Of a stretch of DNA of 64,000 nucleotides, positions 61,308 through 64,000 are shown piece after piece. The DNA comes from Candidatus Hydrogenisulfobacillus filiaventi (GTDB lineage Bacteria; Bacillota; Sulfobacillia; Sulfobacillales; R501): assembly GCA_902809825.1 (NCBI GenBank), contig LR778114.1, positions 558,001 to 622,000 on the forward strand. The letters are read 5' to 3'. A program made the translations under genes and the position numbers. The notes beneath the pieces are model-generated. The model was not told where the DNA came from, ran no database searches, and saw only the letters and a program-made list of their open reading frames with translations. How positions within the stretch are numbered: position 1 is the stretch's first letter; every line of letters begins with the position of its first letter.

Positions 61308-61346
61308 ATGCTAGGGCGCTCGCACGCTCTAGCATTTTTACTTTTG
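61308..61346 (+). terminator. Rho-independent terminator after spoIIQ
   Basis: ATGCTAGGGCG (61308-61318) pairs with CGCTCTAGCAT (61325-61335), one G-U apart from perfect, with a 6-base loop, followed by TTTTACTTTT. It is the strongest terminator in the area and lies 46 bases beyond the spoIIQ stop. Confidence 0.85.
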
Positions 61347-61360
61347 CGGTCCCATATACT
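61334..61360 (+). promoter_or_regulatory. Possible sigma-E promoter of spoIIID
   Basis: CATATACT (61353-61360) resembles the sigma-E -10 (CATACAnT), and ATTTTT, 14 bases upstream within the terminator T-tract, resembles the -35 (ATATT). In B. subtilis spoIIID is transcribed by sigma-E in the mother cell. The match is by eye only. Confidence 0.45.
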
Positions 61361-61394
61361 CTAGCAAATTGCGGGGGGGGAAAGGGGCCGCAAC

Positions 61395-61691
61395 GTGAAG
61401 GACCATATCTGGCGGAGGGTTGTCGATATTGGCAACTATATCCTGCGTTACGGGGCCACCGTCCGGGATACCGCCAAGGTATTCGGTGTGTCCAAAAGCA
61501 CCGTCCACAAGGACGTCACCGAACGGCTGCCGAAGGTCAACGCCCAATTGGCCCTGGAGGTCAAGAAGGTGCTGGAGGTCAACAAGGCCGAACGCCACCT
61601 GCGTGGGGGCGAGGCCACCCGGCAGAAATTCCGCAATCACGGGCCCGACCGGGCCGAAGGCCGGGCGGGGACCCTGCCCCCCCTGCTGTAG
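61395..61691 (+). CDS. spoIIID: Stage III sporulation transcriptional regulator SpoIIID
   Basis: A 98-residue DNA-binding protein. MKDHIWRRVVDIGNYILRYG, then ATVRDTAKVFGVSKSTVHKD with the helix-turn-helix, and the basic LRGGEATRQKF are near-identical to those of B. subtilis SpoIIID, which controls mother-cell genes of the sigma-E and sigma-K regulons. The tail (residues 83-98) is variable. The GTG 61395 has GGAAAGGGG. This is a strong marker for endospore formation. Confidence 0.95.
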   Translation: MKDHIWRRVVDIGNYILRYGATVRDTAKVFGVSKSTVHKDVTERLPKVNAQLALEVKKVLEVNKAERHLRGGEATRQKFRNHGPDRAEGRAGTLPPLL

Positions 61692-61695
61692 CCGG

Positions 61696-61722
61696 GCGGG
61701 GCCGCTGCCAGCGCGGCCCCGC
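61696..61722 (+). repeat. Perfect 10-bp hairpin between spoIIID and metK
   Basis: GCGGGGCCGC and its complement flank a 7-base loop directly after the spoIIID stop. It lacks a T-tract (TTGACA of the metK promoter follows immediately). It may still act as a terminator together with Rho or stabilise the mRNA end. Confidence 0.6.
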
Positions 61723-61752
61723 TTGACAGTGCCGCAACCCCTCCGGTATACT
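61723..61752 (+). promoter_or_regulatory. Sigma-A promoter of metK
   Basis: The perfect TTGACA (61723-61728) and TATACT (61747-61752) with an 18-base spacer place the start near 61759, just before the riboswitch. Confidence 0.85.
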
Positions 61753-61778
61753 CACTGCGACAATTGCATAGGCTCAAG

Positions 61779-61882
61779 CTCTTATCAAGAGCGGCGGAGG
61801 GACAGGCCCGATGAAGCCCGGCAACCGGCGGTTACGCCAAGGTGCCAAGCCCGACCCCGGCGTCAACGGGGATGGATGAGAG
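61779..61882 (+). promoter_or_regulatory. SAM-I (S-box) riboswitch
   Basis: The S-box conserved elements are in order: the P1 strand CTCTTATC, AAGAG, GGCGGAGGGAC, CCCGATGAAGCCCGGCAACC, the pseudoknot loop, AAGGTGCCAA and, closing P1, GATGAGAG. When SAM binds, the terminator downstream forms and metK is switched off. The level of conservation leaves little doubt. Confidence 0.95.
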
Positions 61883-61896
61883 ATTCGATGGCGCAG

Positions 61897-61923
61897 CCTC
61901 TTCTCTCGGAGAAGGGGTTTTTT
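61897..61923 (+). terminator. Riboswitch-controlled terminator before metK
   Basis: CCTCTTCTC pairs with GAGAAGGGG (9 bp, loop TCG) and is followed by TTTTTT. Part of the left arm can alternatively be taken up by an antiterminator with the GAGAG end of the S-box, the classical SAM-I expression platform. Confidence 0.88.
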
Positions 61924-61988
61924 GTTGACCGGGGCCGGTTGGCAGCGGGGCCCCGGCGCCAATCTGAGCACAGGAGGAAGGTACGCGG

Positions 61989-63191
61989 GTGGCTGGCCAA
62001 GACCTGTTTACGTCCGAATCGGTGACCGAGGGGCACCCGGACAAGATCGCCGACCAGATTTCGGACGCCATTCTGGATGCCATCCTGGCCCAGGATCCGG
62101 ATGCCCGGGTGGCGGCGGAAACGGTGGTGACCACCGGCATGGCACTGGTGGTGGGGGAGATCAGCACCGACTGTTACGTGGACATCCCCTCCATCGTCCG
62201 CAACACCATCCGGGAAATCGGCTACACCCGGGCCAAGATGGGCTTCGATGCCGATACCGTGTCGGTGCTGACCGCCATTGACGAGCAGTCCCCCGACATC
62301 GCCCAGGGGGTGAACCGGGCCCTGGAGGCGCGCACCGGGGCGGCCGACGACCCCTATGAGACGGTAGGGGCCGGGGACCAGGGCCTGGTCTTCGGCTTTG
62401 CCTGCGACCAGACGCCGGAATTCATGCCGCTGCCCATCGCCCTGGCCCACCGCCTGGCGCGGCGGCTGGCCCAGGTCCGCCACGACGGCACCCTGCCCTT
62501 CCTATGGCCGGACGGCAAGACCCAGGTCACGGTGGCGTACGAGGACGGCCGCCCGCATCACGTGGAGACGGTCCTGGTCTCCGCCCAGCATCAGCCCGAT
62601 ACCGACCCCGGTCTCCTGGAGCAGGCCATCACCGAGGAGGTGATCCTGAAGGTCCTGGGGGAGGAATGGGCACATCCCGGGCTGCGCATCCTGGTCAACC
62701 CCACCGGCCGCTTCGTGGTCGGGGGACCCCACGGTGACTCCGGGCTGACCGGCCGCAAGATCATCGTCGACACGTACGGAGGCTACGCCCGGCATGGCGG
62801 GGGGGCCTTCTCCGGCAAGGACCCGACCAAGGTGGACCGCTCCGCCTCCTATGCCGCCCGCTGGGCGGCCAAGAACCTGGTGGCGGCCGGCTTGGCCCGG
62901 CAGGTGGAGATCCAGATTGCCTACGCTATCGGGGTGGCACGGCCGCTGGCGGTCATGGTCCATTCCTTCGGCACCGGGGTGCTGGACGACCGCACCCTGG
63001 CCAAGGTGGTCGAGCGGGTGTTCGATTTCCGGCCGCTGGCCATCATCGATACCCTGGAACTCCGGCGCCCCCTCTACCGGCAGGTGGCGGCTTACGGGCA
63101 CTTTGGCCGCACCGATCTCGACCTGCCCTGGGAGCGGCTGAACCGGGTGGAGGCCTTGCAGGAGGCGGCCCGGGTGGCCAGCACCTTCTAG
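61989..63191 (+). CDS. metK: S-adenosylmethionine synthetase
   Basis: A 400-residue enzyme producing SAM from methionine and [23 protein letters not shown] is the N-terminal signature, [20 protein letters not shown] the second, and [20 protein letters not shown] the third (P-loop-like). GTG 61989 has AGGAGGAAGG. The SAM-I riboswitch upstream provides feedback control. SAM would supply the four methyltransferases in this window. Confidence 0.97.
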   Translation: MAGQDLFTSESVTEGHPDKIADQISDAILDAILAQDPDARVAAETVVTTGMALVVGEISTDCYVDIPSIVRNTIREIGYTRAKMGFDADTVSVLTAIDEQSPDIAQGVNRALEARTGAADDPYETVGAGDQGLVFGFACDQTPEFMPLPIALAHRLARRLAQVRHDGTLPFLWPDGKTQVTVAYEDGRPHHVETVLVSAQHQPDTDPGLLEQAITEEVILKVLGEEWAHPGLRILVNPTGRFVVGGPHGDSGLTGRKIIVDTYGGYARHGGGAFSGKDPTKVDRSASYAARWAAKNLVAAGLARQVEIQIAYAIGVARPLAVMVHSFGTGVLDDRTLAKVVERVFDFRPLAIIDTLELRRPLYRQVAAYGHFGRTDLDLPWERLNRVEALQEAARVASTF

Positions 63192-63278
63192 CCGGCGCCG
63201 GCCCGCCGCCGCGTCAGGCCGGCCGGCAACAACGCTCTTCGGCCCCCATATGATAGTCGGGGACAGGGGGCGGGACCG

Positions 63279-63818
63279 ATGCATAACCTGGACCTGGCAG
63301 CCATCTTTGATTGGGCATGGGCGCGACCCGGCAGCGGGGCGCGCCTTTTGCTCCTGCTGCTGGCCTCCTACGGGGCGGCCTCGGCCGTCCTCAGCCTGTG
63401 GAGCCGCCTGCGGGCCCCCGCAGCTGCCCGTGACCCCGGCCTCAGCCTGGTGCTGGAAGTGGCGGCCTCCGCCGCCGGGGTGCAGTACGTGCTCGGTGAG
63501 GTGCTGCTCCTGCTGGAGGCGGCCTGGTGGTGGGAGGAGCCGGTGGAGATCCTGCTCCGCTGCCCCCGCCTGCGGGAGGAGGAACGGGCCGCATTGGCCG
63601 GCTGGACCGCCCGCATTCAGCGCGGGGGCTCGGTGGTGGTGGTGGACCCTGCCCTCTCCGCTGCCGAGACCCTGCGCCGCTGCCGCCATGCCCTCATCCT
63701 GTGGCTGGAGCTGGAGGACGCCGGACCCTCCCTGGCCCGCGGACTGGGGGCGCTGCGCCGCTTCCTGCTGGGGCCGCAAACCGCGTCCGCCCCCCGGGCC
63801 GCGGTGCGCGGCCGCTGA
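63279..63818 (+). CDS. Membrane protein of unknown function
   Basis: A 179-residue protein with one clear hydrophobic segment (ARLLLLLLASYGAASAVLSL, residues 21-40) and a second, amphipathic stretch around residues 60-85 (AGVQYVLGEVLLLLEAAWWW). The C-terminal half is a soluble domain with CPRLREEERAALAGWTARI and VVVVDPALSAAETLRRCRHA. I do not recognise a family. ATG 63279 follows AGGGGGCGGG. It could be co-transcribed with metK or have a weak promoter (TATGAT at 63249-63254). Confidence 0.6.
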   Translation: MHNLDLAAIFDWAWARPGSGARLLLLLLASYGAASAVLSLWSRLRAPAAARDPGLSLVLEVAASAAGVQYVLGEVLLLLEAAWWWEEPVEILLRCPRLREEERAALAGWTARIQRGGSVVVVDPALSAAETLRRCRHALILWLELEDAGPSLARGLGALRRFLLGPQTASAPRAAVRGR

Positions 63819-64000
63819 CCCCCCGATCCGGGAAGCCGACCGGGGCCGATTGCAGGAAATCCGGTCACCAAAGCGAAACATAATCCTGACGGGATTTTTC
63901 TGACTCGGCCTCCGCGGCGGACCCTGCGTGGTTCCGGCAGCCTGCCCTGCATCCACGTCCGCCGCCTCCCACGCTCATCCCGATCCGGCCGTCCCGCGGG
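63819..64000. other. Final 182 bases, no gene seen
   Basis: No coding frame with good character. A weak hairpin AATCC-TGACG-GGATT followed by TTTC near 63881-63900 could be the terminator of the preceding gene. Beyond it the sequence gives no clear signal before the window ends. Confidence 0.35.

Overview
The window is very GC-rich (roughly 70%), densely coded DNA from the chromosome of an endospore-forming Firmicute. Gene order from glpX-rho-rpmE-prfA-prmC through ywlC-ywlE-rpiB-upp to the atp operon, followed by ywmB, spoIIQ and spoIIID, is the arrangement known from Bacillus subtilis. spoIIID, a SpoIIQ-like protein and YwmB indicate sporulation. A quinol-type nitric oxide reductase, a CtaG-type oxidase assembly factor, sulfoquinovose synthase and an S-box metK point to an aerobic or micro-aerobic lineage such as Sulfobacillus/Hydrogenisulfobacillus or Thermaerobacter. 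That placement is an inference; no rRNA gene is present.

Layout. 1-2.1 kb: the start of a disulfide oxidoreductase gene, a decayed IS607-type transposon (serine recombinase plus TnpB fragments), a small Cys-containing protein and an ArsR-type regulator. 2.1-21.3 kb: a mosaic of membrane, methyltransferase, protease, nitric oxide reductase, dUTPase, two D-Ala-D-Ala carboxypeptidases, MntR, glycosyltransferase, CDF transporter, sqdB, an ABC exporter and the Mrp/SufT iron-sulfur pair. 21.8-27.6 kb: a Flp/Tad pilus operon (flp, cpaB, cpaE, cpaF, tadB, tadC, DUF192). 27.6-28.9 kb: DUF202 and ctaG. 29.0-33.6 kb: an acetyltransferase, a polyprenol-mannose pathway (PIG-V-like, DPM1-like, GtrA) and a split ThrE exporter. 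33.6-41.5 kb: Fur, DUF2103, MinC, an orphan VirD4/TraG-like ATPase with a replication-relaxation-like partner, phosphohexomutase, GNAT, HtrA and a zinc-ribbon protein. 41.8-52.5 kb: the conserved glpX to upp block, including an OmpR-type two-component system. 52.5-59.7 kb: the complete F1Fo ATP synthase operon. 59.8-63.8 kb: ywmB, spoIIQ, spoIIID, then metK behind a SAM-I riboswitch, and an unknown membrane protein.

Three genes (tadC, the replication-relaxation-like gene and the N-terminal extension of rho) each appear broken by one missing base in a G/C homopolymer. This looks more like residual assembly error than biology, but needs checking. The most interesting unexplained signals are RNA structures. 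ywmB and spoIIQ, which are consecutive, each have their ribosome binding site buried in a perfect stem ending at or near the start codon. The atp operon has a structured leader ending in a U-tract, and its promoter carries a perfect palindrome between -35 and -10. Several convergent gene pairs overlap at their 3' ends with no terminator. I saw no tRNA, rRNA, CRISPR array or intact insertion sequence.
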